A DNA stretch of 64,000 bases from assembly GCA_016165875.1 (NCBI GenBank), contig JABBOT010000002.1, forward strand, positions 110,001 through 174,000. The letters run 5' to 3'. Of the stretch, positions 12,719 to 24,672 are shown one piece after another (positions within the stretch are counted from its first letter, which is position 1; every line of letters begins with the position of its first letter). The notes beneath the pieces are model-generated. The model ran no database searches. It saw only the letters and a program-made list of their open reading frames with translations, and was not told the DNA's origin. The position numbers were made by a program, and so were the translations under genes. Source of the DNA: Acanthopleura granulata (Eukaryota > Mollusca > Polyplacophora > Chitonida > Chitonidae).

Positions 12719-12977
12719 TAGTGTGTTGAAGTGCTACCAGGTAATTTTGCAGGTATAAACTATGACAAATAATGGTTGGAAAAAAGTGCATTACTTGTGG
12801 CTATAGTTAAACAGAGAAAAATATTATTCAATGAGTAAGTGCCCCCCTACACCTCGTTTCTATGGCGACAGGACGCTAGTACCTGCATTCCAGCTGATTT
12901 ATTTTGAGATAATGGTGGTCAAGCACTGATGATAATTGGATATGTTGTAGGCCAGGCACCTAGTTATTAGACAGTAT
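12719..12977 (+). repeat. Dispersed repeat R1, copy 1
   Basis: Shares its whole length with the inverted copy at 46148-46422: GCAGGTATAAACTATGACAA, TGATTTATTTTGAGATAATG (diverged), GTAGGCCAGGCACCTAGTTA. No coding potential seen. Confidence 0.75.
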
Positions 12978-13409
12978 GTGTCATTTGGGCCAACAAAAAT
13001 TAGGGAATAGAATTTTAGGTGAGAGTTTGTGAAATTTCTACATAAATAGTAAGGAATTTTTTTAGCGTTTTCATACGTATAGGGAGGCCATGCAATGGGT
13101 TACCAAGGGAGACAACTTGTCTCTGACTACTGAGGTCTCCTGCTCCTGTCTAGTTCCTACGAGGCTGGCTGTGGTATTATAAGTCAGAATATTTGTCAAA
13201 AACTCGTTAAATGTCTTCGTCAACCATAAAACATGGTCACAGCCCCCATACGTTAATAAGTCAAATATTCTTAAAACGGTGTAAAACACGATTTAAGTAA
13301 AATGCAGATAAATAAGTAAAGAGAATACGAACACGCTATAAAGATACATTATTGTTATTAGATCTAAGTCCAAATTGTGAAATCTTATTAAATTTTGTGA
13401 CAATTCTAG

Positions 13410-13570
13410 GTTAGAAAAAATGGATGCAAGAAGACAGTACCTTCTGTTTCGAGCCTCCGGCTTGTCCAGATTTGCAAAATCCTTTCCTGTCAACTTCACA
13501 AACCTGAGAACAATGGCCGATAAATCCACGTTAATATTTAATGTATGCAAATACCAGTCATCGAATCTCG
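13410..13570 (+). pseudogene. Gene D segment: ApeC-like part c with frameshift
   Basis: Bounded by ATTCTAG and CTCG|GTGAGT. The homologous reading MDARRQYLLFRASGL...LIFNVCKYQSS needs one A fewer in the six-A run at 13415-13420. As written, the in-phase frame hits a stop. Confidence 0.7.
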
Positions 13571-14518
13571 GTGAGTGACACCGTATGATCTTGCTTCTTA
13601 CACTTGATAAGCTCCCTACATTGCCACTGTTTCACAGATGATTTTCTAAAAGTAATTCACCAACATCTTTGGCCTAAGTGTATTTTATTTTATTTAAGTG
13701 TATTTTCTGAATTGTTGTTTGAATTGTAACGCCAGGCTTCTGAATTGGATCTCTCTTAAATTCTGAGTTATTCAACGGCTAGAAGTCACCATTTGTTGGT
13801 TCTATCACAACGTAGAACGACATTCCACGAACTCCTCTTTTCTTTTTCTTTGGTGACAACCAGCGGTTGACGGTGCTCGTATGGCAGTTGTATCATAACG
13901 ACCTCTTTAGAAATCACGTTCTCTTCACAAAAAATGTGACCCACATTGTACAAAATTTCGTTAGTGACTCACCCGTAACCGGGATCTCCACTGCAAAACG
14001 ATGTCGACTTCTTGCCGAATGGCACACCTCTGGCAACTATTCACAGCTCTGGCGAATATTCTTCTATTAGTTCCAGAAAGTGGTGAAAAGGAGTTTACTG
14101 CTGAGCTAAAATGGCACACATTTCCGCACAACGGCTTCTAGGGTTCAAGCCAGATTGACCATTGTTTGGTTGTAGAATACGAGTGCATCGTTACCAGTGA
14201 GTAAACGAAATCGTCATAGCAAAGGCAGGAATAAACATTCGACTCCTCACCTTTTCCAAATTTGTTAAGACGTTTTAAGCGAAACTGGTATCATATGACT
14301 CATTCATTGGAAGAGAACAATCGTCAGTTCAGCTGAGGGCCTAGTCGCTATTGCGCAGGAAGAGGTACGTAAAAAAAGGTTTCTCCACAAAAGGATTTGA
14401 TTCTTCGAAAAGCAAAATCTAACATTAATCTCTTTGGTGAGATATTATTGTGTGTTTTACCGAAAATGAACAAACGGCGTCCCTTTTGTTAGAAACATGT
14501 GTTTTGTGTTTTTCTTAG

Positions 14519-14539
14519 CTGTCAGTTTACAAGACTCAG
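14519..14539 (+). pseudogene. Possible 21-base remnant exon of gene D
   Basis: TTTTTCTTAG and CTCAG|GTAAGA bracket a 21-base phase 1-1 segment encoding VSLQDS, in the interval where the transmembrane/juxtamembrane exons should be. It may be the tail of the Ser-rich transmembrane exon, or chance. Confidence 0.2.
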
Positions 14540-15839
14540 GTAAGATACGTTCTAGGTAACATTCGGTAAGTACATGTACTTGTAATTTGTGAAAACTGCA
14601 AGTACTATCTCATTCGATTGCTCATTGCGGTATTTAATGTAACGAACTTTCATAATGTTAAAAAGTTTGCGAAGCATGAAGACAAGTATCGGTTGTGTAA
14701 ACTTTTTAGGGAAGTCAAATAACTGTTGGTTGGTTTATTTGTGTGGTGTTTCTTCTGAAAGTAAACCATACCGAATCGTGGGTGACTGATGAATGAGGCA
14801 ATTCCGTATGTGTTAAAGAAATATCGAATATCTTATTCATACATGTGGTTAACATGTGATCAATTCTGTACTGAATGTTACTTTGTCCTTTGTACTTCAT
14901 AACCTTAATTCTAAAATGTTGGATTATGTCCTATCTGTAAGTTCGCTTGTTGGTGTTAATTTATAACATTGTAACGTTTGTCTTGTTTCGAGCAAAAATT
15001 AGCTTTTCAGAAAGTTTCATTGTGAGTTTTGGATCCTTGCAACGTTTGCATAATCATTTGAGATGGCGTGTAAAATTATGTAACTTAATTTCAACCACCA
15101 AGGAGAGATAATCCATAAAACAGGTAAAATGTTGTTTTTTTTAATTTTTTTTTTAAACACACTAATGGCATATTCAGTCAATACAGAAGTATTTTCATGA
15201 GCGGTATGTTCTGGCGTATCTTTGATTTACTACGTGAATATTAATTTTCTTTAACATTTTTTATTAGCATCCATTCCCAGGCTTGCGATAGATAAGAGGT
15301 TCTATGGGCATTTGGTATCTATCACAATCACACAACGTCTTGAAGGCTGAAGTAGTCCACAGACTGTAAACTTTTGTAATTAATTATTAAGTCTTTAATT
15401 GGATAAATGAAGTCGACATAAACCATTCTCGCTCTACCAGAAGTCATCACTTCAAGGCGTCAGGGTTGACTCTGCCATCTTTGAATCAGAGGTGTTAGAG
15501 CCATCTTTGCATCAGGTTAAGCACATACTACCAATGAAATGCAAGTGTGATGAAGATGTCGTGACCATTCAGTGTATCCCACTTAAATGTGCACACATAC
15601 TTGAGAAAGACATATAAATGAAGATTTGTGGTCAAACATTTCATTGGATGACCCATGCAATTAAAGCTATATAATCTGCAACTGGGTCGTACTAACTGCA
15701 GAGCCTATTTCTGTCAAGGGTCCTCCTGAATCGAAGCGAAAGAGAACCGTTGATATCGTGACGAAAACGAATCCGTTATAACATTGTCATTCATACATGA
15801 TGAAAAATCTGTCCAAATAAATCAACCATCCAATCATCG

Positions 15840-15944
15840 TGTGTTCCACCCAACCACCCACGTCCCCACCCTCGTCTTACCTTTCATGGAGCACGGGGAT
15901 CTACAGAAATACTTGAGGAAGTTTAGATATGAGGGGAGCTTAAG
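15840..15944 (+). pseudogene. Gene D segment: truncated hinge exon
   Basis: Begins abruptly at [20 protein letters not shown]; the helix C half of this exon is missing. The 3' end reads LRKFRYEGSL, and its donor is out of phase with the paralogues. Confidence 0.85.
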
Positions 15945-16428
15945 GTAAGCAGTAAATCTGATCTTCCCCAGTCATGTCCATGTGCGAATCTTTCCCACCT
16001 GAAGCAATTCTTTAATTCTTGTGTTAGCAACTGGTAACGTAATATTGGTACATGGTTAAAGAACAATGCCAGTTGATGCGAGTCGCCATTGTGCGGGGAA
16101 AGGTTAATTCGAGGCAATGATATTGTGATTACATGCTGTACGGCAGAAGCTATGACAATATATAAGTATAATCTATCTCAGGAAAACGACATACAAGATC
16201 TTTTGTTTCTTTCCTTGCGATAGTGTCGAAGACACGGTACAGCTTAATCGCTGTGAGTTCTTACGTATTGCCCAGATAATTATAGGATGATTTCTAATAT
16301 TTCACGATATTATCGACTACTTTTTTTCCACTTATACATATTTTTTTTCATAAAACTATATTTCTTGAAAAAAAGTCACTGAAATTTTTGTGGTAAGTTT
16401 TTTTTGTGTGACTATGGTGCAATTCCAG

Positions 16429-16538
16429 ACACCCGAGCTTCACCAGTTTCTTTCCCTCTGTCTGCACATCGCCAGAGGAATGACCCATTTGTCTGACCTG
16501 AAATTTGTCCACAAACATCAGGCAGCAAGAAATTGCAT
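16429..16538 (+). pseudogene. Gene D segment: catalytic-loop exon with HRD lost
   Basis: 110 bases, the same length as in A and B. It reads [20 protein letters not shown] and then AARNCM, so the catalytic Arg-Asp pair is replaced. Splice sites still look usable. Confidence 0.88.
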
Positions 16539-17072
16539 GTGAGTTGTAAAACTAATAGATAATGAACCTTTCCGAGCTGTCCATCAAGAACCCGCATTTG
16601 ACGAATCATAGTCAATATTGCTGCAAGCAGGTCAAACGAATGTTTCACACATTGGTTACAACTGTTCAAATTTTGTTTTGACGTCATGACGTCACAATTG
16701 ATTTCACCGGGAATGAAAGGAAAGGTAACATTTTCACGTGAAGGGGTAGTGGGACATCGGATGTGGTGGATCTATCCATTGTGCTATATATGTGCATGTT
16801 CAATCTCATTCGAAATATGAAGAATAGTCATAGCTTGATTTTTGTAGCGTATACTAGTATTTCATATCACAACTATATATTTGTAAAAAAATCCTAAATA
16901 GCGATGTAAGTATATATTAATAAGCAAATCATTGTAAGAAATAATTCTGACTGCAGAAATGAATCAAAGACCATTACTTCACGCAAGGCTTGTCAAGTTA
17001 GGCGGTGAACACACAAAAAAATCTCGATGTTATTTGATTCATCAATTTTTGTTTTAATACTGATTTGAAAGG

Positions 17073-17231
17073 TTGGACAGTAACATGGTGGCCAAAGTAG
17101 CGGACTTCGGCTTGACCATGGACATCTACTCTAGCAGTTACTACCGTCAGGACAAGAACAAGTTACTGTCCGTCAAATCGATGGTCCTTTAGAGTTTACG
17201 GGACGGTGTTTTTAACGTCCATACCGACGTG
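17073..17231 (+). pseudogene. Gene D segment: activation-loop exon with stop
   Basis: Reads [20 protein letters not shown], then LLSVKSMVL followed by TAG at 17190-17192, where the paralogues have the Glu of the IES/VES motif. One base shorter than the 160-base paralogous exon. Confidence 0.88.
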
Positions 17232-17394
17232 GTAGGAACGTGTTTGTCTTAATGTCTTTTTGTTTCCATGTAATTATTGAACGCGATGACAACAATGCAC
17301 TTTGAGTATTCCTAGGCAAGTCAGGCCAAATAAATTGCAATTAATGTCACTGCATTTTTTAAAAATTATTTCTGCTTAAGCAAAAGTTATGCAG

Positions 17395-17550
17395 GGAGTG
17401 CAAGGTGCTACTGTTTAAGCATTTACATAAACAGGTAAAGTCTTGAGGTAAATTAGAAAGAGGTCGGATTTACCAGTTGGATGTGAACATTTGCCAACAA
17501 CTACACTGTCGTTGATGCTCTGGTGTACCTGCTATATGCTGTGTGTAAGC
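17395..17550 (+). repeat. Dispersed repeat R3, copy
   Basis: GTTTAAGCATTTACATAAAC, TTGCCAACAACTACACTGTC, GTTGATGCTCTGGTGTACC. Within pseudogene D after the activation-loop segment. Confidence 0.6.
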
Positions 17551-17919
17551 TATATTGCAAGCTATATCCACTACTGTAACAAGTACTAGGTGTATTTTTT
17601 TTTTAATGTTTCTGTTTCTTGGTATTCATGTTGCCGTTTATCGTTAGTTTCAATGATGGCAGGCATGGCTGGTATGCGAATGCCGGTTTTGACGCCTGGG
17701 TTTTTCATTGCTTTAGTGAGGTCAGATATGGCAATAACTGATACATATATCAGAATTTTCATTCGTAGGTGTAGCAATGAAAGGAGGTATAGTTTGTATT
17801 TGTATTTGTCCATAACAACTGTGCAGTGAAATTATGTAAACTTGAAAATACTAATAGTGTACTCAGCAAGTGTGCAGTTTGGCAATAGCAGTATAAAATA
17901 ACACAGCATAAAGAGAAAA

Positions 17920-18035
17920 AGCAGAGCAGCGACGACAGAGTGATAGTTGGTCAATGGTCACACGTAACTGGTGAAATTCGGCCTCTTAAGATTTCACCTT
18001 ACTTATGGATTTATTCTAACTATTCATGTAAATGA
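17920..18035 (-). repeat. Dispersed repeat R3, inverted copy
   Basis: GCAGAGCAGCGACGACAGAG, TGATAGTTGGTCAATGGTCA, then TTTATTCTAACTATTCATGT. Confidence 0.6.
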
Positions 18036-18394
18036 TTATTTAGTGACTCTTACACGCCCTTATTTCATCGGCTTCAGAAGAATTAGGTAAAAAAAGCGAG
18101 TGGTGTTAGTTGCAATTTATCACACGTAACTAGCGTAGATTTTCTCGAAATGAGGTTTTGCCATCATATGTAATAACCGATCACATGAGAGCAATACAAA
18201 GGAAACAGGTCCTGTTTCATGTAACATACTCAGTGCTAAGTAGCACTCCCTATCTCTGCAACATACGTTGTCATGGCAGTTAAGGGAATACTTCGCTAAG
18301 TGCGCTTCATGAAACTGGCCCCAGGCCTCCGACACTCACAGTTTACCAGCCGAATAATGTTTTACACACTGGCATACAGTATTAAAAACTACAC

Positions 18395-18555
18395 CACTGA
18401 GAGTAAAATCAGCTATGGCAGTAGTTGTTTACTTCTTAAACACTTACATGAACAGTTAGAATAAAACCCTATTTGGGGTAAAATGACAAGATGCCACGTT
18501 TCACCGGTAACGTGTGACCACACACTGTTGTCGCTTCTCTTATTGTTGTAGTCAT
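18395..18555 (+). repeat. Dispersed repeat R3, copy
   Basis: AAACACTTACATGAACAGTT, AGAATAAAACCCTATTTGGG, TAACGTGTGACCACACACTG. Confidence 0.6.
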
Positions 18556-19494
18556 TTATGGTGTAATACTTGGCAAATTGTCACACGTGTCTGTGAATTA
18601 CGGCCTGTTGCAAATTTGCTTTAAGGTTTTACTGTATAAGTTCATGTGAATGCTCATACAGTAACAATGTAGCACCAAGGCTTCAGCAGAATTAGCTAAA
18701 CACAGAATGCATTAAATTATTATAAAAAGAAATACTTAAAACTTTTGCTTGTACGCCCAGATTGGACATAACTGGACACCTCCGTACACATAGACATTCT
18801 GCTGGTGTATGGCCAAGGCACTTTCCTTTACCTTTACCTCTCTACTTTGAACATTTGTTGTATTTTATACCAGTGTTTAATTCCTTAAATTGATCTCCAG
18901 GTGTAATGACCCTGAGTTATGTATCAAAAGTAGATACATTTAACATTTCAGCCCATTACCCAAAACCTTTTCACCTAACATTTTTCACACCTGTTTGATG
19001 TTCCCAACACTAGGCTTCAAGGTGTAAGTGACTCTGATGGGATCCCTGCCGTAATATGCACGCCCTCGAGTGCCGATAAAACCACATTAAATGCTTCCGG
19101 TGCCGAAGCTGCATTACTGGAGCTGAATTGGTTTGCCCACGGCCCTGTCGAACTCACTGGATATACAATTGCTACAGGTTTATATATTTCGGCCGGGCTA
19201 CAAAGACTTTGCTTGCTGAGCACAATAGAATGTTTCAGCCTAGCGGATTAGACATAAAGGTTCTTGGTTTAGTACTACAGAGATCGTTGGGTTGATACAG
19301 CGCTAGGCGTGCTGTATAGTATGTCATTATAGTGCCACCATAGTGAATTTGTTTATGGTTAATCGGTTTATACCCATGTACTGCATTAATGACTGGGTAA
19401 TTTGGAATATATGAATCCGTAATAATCCTATGGTATCTGGAATACAATAAACTGTCACTGTAAAACATAACCAACTAGTAAGTTATACGTCCTT

Positions 19495-19745
19495 TTGTCT
19501 CCTTTATTTCATTTGACTGGAGTTTTTCGCCGTGCTCACGAATATTTTCACTTACGACGGCGGCCAGCATTATGGTGGGAGGAAACCGGGAAAAAACCCA
19601 GGGGAAAGCCACGACCGTCCACAGTTTGCTGGCTAACCTTCCCACGTACGACCAGAGAGGAAGCTAACGTGAGCTGGGTTTGAACTCACAGCGATCGCAT
19701 TGGTTGGAGGCACCTGGGTCTTTTCGCTGCAATAGTGCCCCAATC
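19495..19745 (-). mobile_element. SINE (main family), near full length
   Basis: TACGACGGCGGCCAGCATTA, GTGAGCTGGGTTTGAACTCA, then the reversed head. Lies inside pseudogene D between the activation-loop and WSYG segments. Confidence 0.85.
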
Positions 19746-20532
19746 CCTTCGTATTATTTATTAGGAAGATAAAAAATCAATGAAAAGGTGACATGGGCAG
19801 CATGTTAGAAACACCTTTGAAGTCGTTGTGTGAATTGTCACATACACGGGCGTTTTGGGCTTTGTCGACGTTTTGTGATTTTGAGTACGGAGAGATTTAA
19901 AGGCAAACTATGGTAACAGAGCGGCGGGAATTTTACTCACATCGGCAATGCAATTAGTAAACCAAAGCAGCCGCGGCATCATGACACATGTTATCTGATC
20001 TCCATCTCATAATGTAATATCATGAAGTCTGAGTGCAAACAGAACTTGTCGGCGTCTACATTACTGGATGTGGTTTTGTCTAAGATATAGAAAGTGGAAA
20101 TTGTAGATTAGATTGATAAAGTAACAAATCCTGGTGCTCATTTTGTTTGCCTGCTTCCGATTTTTTCCGTTATGTAACGACTATGCTTCCTTGTATAAAA
20201 CTCTTGATAACAATCACTTGAGCTTACCGTTGTTCCGATTTTATGTGTTGAACTCTAACTTTGCCCGATGTTAAACTGAATAATTGCATTTATTTACGAG
20301 CTGACGCTAGAAACGATTGGTAGGCGATATTTATTTCAAATACAGTATACTTGTATGTATCTGACTCTGTGTTGTGCATGTGACTTGGTGAGATTTAGCA
20401 CAACGTTGAATCCACTACTGTTATATGCTTGTCATTTCCATGACTCAGTTGAGATACAGTATTGTCGGATAATTTTTTCATCATTTCATTCTAAATAAAT
20501 GACATGTTCATGTCTGCGTTTTTATACCGCAG

Positions 20533-20669
20533 TGGTCGTATGGCGTGACGGTGTGGGAGATCTTCACTCTGGGAAAGGTACCTTACCCTGAGCTGGAGAA
20601 TGCCCAGGTACTTCCGGAACTGGAGAGAGGTCAGAGACTTCCCAAACCTGACACATGCCCGGATGCAGT
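20533..20669 (+). pseudogene. Gene D segment: intact WSYG exon
   Basis: 137 bases, encoding [20 protein letters not shown] and the rest of the exon without a lesion. Only two silent differences from gene A. The donor has decayed slightly (GTAACT). Confidence 0.9.
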
Positions 20670-20971
20670 GTAACTTTTCCGGTGTACCCATTTTAAATGT
20701 TTTGAATTTCTCTTGGTTTTCTTTAATTTAAATTTATGTTAGATAATCTAGGCAATAATATTGTTGATACGCCCACTCACTGCATCTCTATGAAGTGTGA
20801 TGCTTACGCATCAAGATGTTACTGTTACTAAAATTTTCAACACCTTCATTCATTTACATTATACTTTGCCAGCGGATGTAATGATACGTTACTGTTCTTG
20901 GACATTTGTTTAAAATGTCACCCCTGTTACGTTCTACTCCTTCATACAGTGTCGTTTTCCGTAAAATACAG

Positions 20972-21106
20972 GCTGGAAAAGTTAATACGGGACCGACCGT
21001 AAACATAAGAAAGCGGCAAGAGGTGAATAAGTTTGAGTGTAACCAGTATGGCTACAATGATTACAGAGAGATCAGTTTTAGAGGAAACGAACATACACAA
21101 GGCTAA
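20972..21106 (+). pseudogene. Gene D segment: orphan C-terminal tail
   Basis: After an AATACAG acceptor-like site, 45 codons end in YGYNDYREISFRGNE...TAA, matching the [14 protein letters not shown] terminus of gene A. The preceding NCWLENP...RP kinase segment is missing, so this is the remains of the last exon or a separate tail exon. Confidence 0.55.
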
Positions 21107-21232
21107 GATAGTTTTATAGTAAACTTGAAGTTAAACAGTTGCATTCAAGCAATTATACATATTTACAATGGTATATTTTACTCTCTTGAAATGCTGCTTT
21201 TATGCTTGACCTGATTAACAGTTTTATGGTGA

Positions 21233-21238
21233 AATAAA
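21233..21238 (+). terminator. Candidate polyadenylation signal of gene D
   Basis: AATAAA about 127 bases after the tail stop codon, a plausible relic of the original 3' end. Confidence 0.3.
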
Positions 21239-24200
21239 CTGACATGCGCTGACATCAGAAAATGTGCTATAATTATTCCCAGATTGTTTCCTCGATAAAC
21301 AGATATAATAAAAGTCAAAGTTACTATTTCTCGAAATACGTCCTAGGTAATCTGATGTAAATCACTTTCCTGTGTTATACGTTTGTCCTTTGTATGAAAT
21401 AGGTATAACATTTGTTCTGACGTGACAAATGGACACGCGTGCACTTTTCGACAGGTCCGAGATAATAAAACACTGCCAGTGCGTGTTATAACAGCTAACT
21501 GATAACTATGTGATTTGGATTAGGATCTAATGATTTTTCGCCTTTGGCTGATCCTTATATAACTCCAGTATCTTTCCATATGCGCCTAGTTGAAAACGTA
21601 CCTGTTTCTAAGTTGGAGTAAACAATATGGAGTTGTAGTTAACATAATGGAGTTGTAGAATAAAATGAAGAAAGTACTGAACACAACAAAAGCCGAGGGT
21701 GTTCCCTCAGGTATTACTTCCGGCTTCTCTACGGGCGTTTGCAGGCAATATGAGGCACAGTTTCCGTTTGGCCTTTACCTGTAATTCTGCCTATCGACGT
21801 ACAGTTTTGGTTAGGTAAGGTATATTTCCATAGGGCCATTAAACGAACAGGTCGTTCTAATGTGGGCTTGAAGGCCGCTTGGATTTGTGTTTTGTTGGGG
21901 TTGAACTCTGAATAGCAGATTTCACACCTGTATAGAAGCCAGCACTGATTAGTTTCTCAGGAACTGAGGGTGTGGGTTGGTTGATGTAGCACATCTCATT
22001 TAACGACTGAAATCACGTTTAAGTAACAAGTCAAGTCAAGGTATCAATGACTCACATAGCGTGTGTGAGTGGAGATTGGAGAACCCTGCCAAGCTGCAGG
22101 CCTTCCCATCAGCCGAGTACAATATTTGTTAACTAACGTGTGTGCCGTGGTATATTCTAGAGGTAATATTAATTGTTTACTTCTGGATGGGGATTACTTC
22201 GGGCGGATCGAGTCGAAAGCTGTGGTCACACTATATCCGACCTAGTTTACATCCACCGGTATTGCCGCTATACGTCAGACTCGTCATACAGTAGCCACCG
22301 AGACAGAATCTGCACTGGAGAAAACTGAAGTAGATCCCATCTGAATCGGCGAAGTGTGACGGTGTCCAGATTTGGATCTAGTCGTGTTCAATTCAAAGGG
22401 GTATTTGACGTGACCAAGACTGACTAGAGTTAGACATTCTTGTATGTTTGCTTGTTAATTTGATCGAGTCAGCAACACTAAATATTTGCTCTATTGGGTG
22501 CCCCTCGTATATCTGTTTAGATGTTGGTGGCTATTCCGTAGAGTTCTCTTCTGGTGTCGAACTATACGTTTAAAATCTTAAATTCGCCAATGGCTCTCAA
22601 CCATGTAGTTTTTTTTATTTTTATTTTTGACATCTGAAAGGGTAGCAGTGTGTCAGTAAACTCACTTGGAAACGAATGAGTGGACCAATCACAGTTCACC
22701 TTCAGGGGTCATTGAAGTGCGTTCCGTTCCAGAAGTTCACTGACGCGCAGTTCTAAGGTGCCTATAGGATGACCTCGTTTCTAGAATTCTGATGAACCAC
22801 CATCACGGTTACTCTACAGGAACAAGGTCAAGTCGAGGGCGCCTTTTAGCGTTGGGATGAAATCGGATTCGTATTTGGCTTGACTTGAAGCAATAGTTAG
22901 TGGTATATTACATGCCTTTGGCTTGGCTGATTATTTCGGATAAGCCTACACATTTACACTTAATGACGCGCCAAATTGTATTATTAACCATTCGTTTGGG
23001 GCCAAGCACACCTATTCACGCGGAAATGAATAGCCGATCAATATCCTTTATTAACATTATTTGCATTGGTAAAACGCTTTCTCAAACGGGATTAATTTCT
23101 TCAATATGAAATAGATTTATTCAACTATTTAAGCAGGCAGCTGGTAACATTGAACAACTATTTATGGATAAAGCGCCGAGCTTTTGAAAGTGTAAGTATG
23201 TGAATCAATGGCCGCAATGTATTGGGATTTTTCCGTTGATTTTTTTTTGTCGTGTCTCTATATCGATTACCAGTATAGTGTAAGCAATAAACCATATATT
23301 TGTTAATACACATGACTACCTGACTTTGTTCAACAATTCACGGCTTCCGATTATGCCGATAATGGGTATCTCACACAAATAAGATGAGTAATCCAATAGA
23401 TTGCCCATGGGGTTAACTTGACATGTTAAACTGCCACAGTCTTGTTAGAATAAAGACTCTCTCACATATTCTCCGTAAACAGTGTACCGTGTCAGGGACA
23501 CATGGAAACAGGTGAGTTAGATTTTATTTCAATAAATCTACATCTATGCCCAAGTCATGCAAAATAAAAAGGTGCTTACCTTAAATCACCTAAAAGTTTT
23601 AGGTATTTTGTTATAATCTTGTATTTAAGCGGACTGTTTGTTATGGCCTTGTAGTGAAGGTGCTAGTCTTTCAACCTGCTTGTCTTTGAGTCTTTTTGAG
23701 CTTTGCCGGTGTCAAATGTATTTGTGTTATGCAGTGTTTTTTTAAGGATTTTCATAACCCTACACCTTTCTAGGTTACTCGAATAAGAGAGGACAGTAAG
23801 TAAACCGAATGCTAGTATATTTTCTTTCCGAAAAATTCGTCTTTGTTATTTCTCTGTCTGATACTTATTTTACAACCACATGGAACACCAGTTGATACCA
23901 TTTGAGACATAGGGTTACTAACCCAATACAATGCGGTTTGTCAACCACTCTTTGGGATATGTAGTATCGAGGAGGTCACCACGTTGATAATAAGCACTTG
24001 TTGGCACATATGTATGTAAGTCCCGTTATGATCCAGATATAGCACTGCTTGGAACAGTGATTGTTGAAAGGGCAACTTTTATCACAAGGATTTTCCAAGG
24101 AAGGATTGAGTTGTACTTTGTGTGTTGGTATATCATGATATCACTGACAAGTAAAACCTGTCAAGATGTAACCTAAGAAATGTTTACAGATAGGTAAGTG

Positions 24201-24496
24201 TACTCATTAGAAAGAATTCGTGATTTCAAGTCGCTACGGATCATATTCGTGTTTTTGTGTTAAATTTGTAATAATAATCAGTGAGTAATTATTACCTGAT
24301 GTGTAAGTTAAAACATTCCTGATTTTCTGAGTTGTCTAAATGTGTAAAGTATTATATAATATTCGTAAATATACGTCATTGTAAGAAGCATTTTGGTGGA
24401 GTAATTTGGCTTGACATATATGTGGATAAAATAGAAAAAAAACTAAGAGTTCGGGAGGGCGGACACTATAAGAGACAACATTTCATTCTAAATCTT
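21239..24496. other. Interval between pseudogene D and gene A: nothing recognised
   Basis: No exon homologous to the receptor family, no long SINE and no coherent open frame seen. The gene A promoter and first exon(s) could lie here or between 24.5 and 25.7 kb. Confidence 0.5.
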
Positions 24497-24579
24497 GGAA
24501 CCACCACAACGCTGGCCGTCGTTGTATTAGTGAAATTTTCTTGAGTACGGCGGAAAGCACCAATCAAATAAATAAATTG
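24497..24579 (+). mobile_element. SINE 3' fragment (main family)
   Basis: AACCACCACAACGCTGGCCG, TCTTGAGTACGGCGGAAAGC and an AAATAAATAAAT tail. Confidence 0.75.
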
Positions 24580-24672
24580 TTGACATATTCTGTTATATAA
24601 TACACACATGCAAGATGTGAGACACATTTCTGTTTATAAATCATAATTATGTGTCCAAATTGTTTTCCAGAT

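Larger units (their letters stand above)
11318..21106 (+). pseudogene. Gene D: decayed ApeC-like receptor tyrosine kinase
   Basis: Seven plus-strand segments in the same order as gene A exons: ApeC part b (11318-11466), part c (13410-13570), truncated hinge exon (15840-15944), catalytic-loop exon (16429-16538), activation-loop exon (17073-17231), WSYG exon (20533-20669) and a terminal tail piece (20972-21106). Lesions: an extra base in an A run shifts the frame near the start of part c; the first half of the helix C exon is gone; HRDL is changed to HKHQ; DFG is followed by a Met-Asp change and an in-frame TAG; the transmembrane, juxtamembrane and glycine-loop exons and most of the last kinase exon were not found. 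No active kinase can come from this locus. The first two segments could still be expressed as a soluble fragment, but nothing shows this. Confidence 0.85.
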
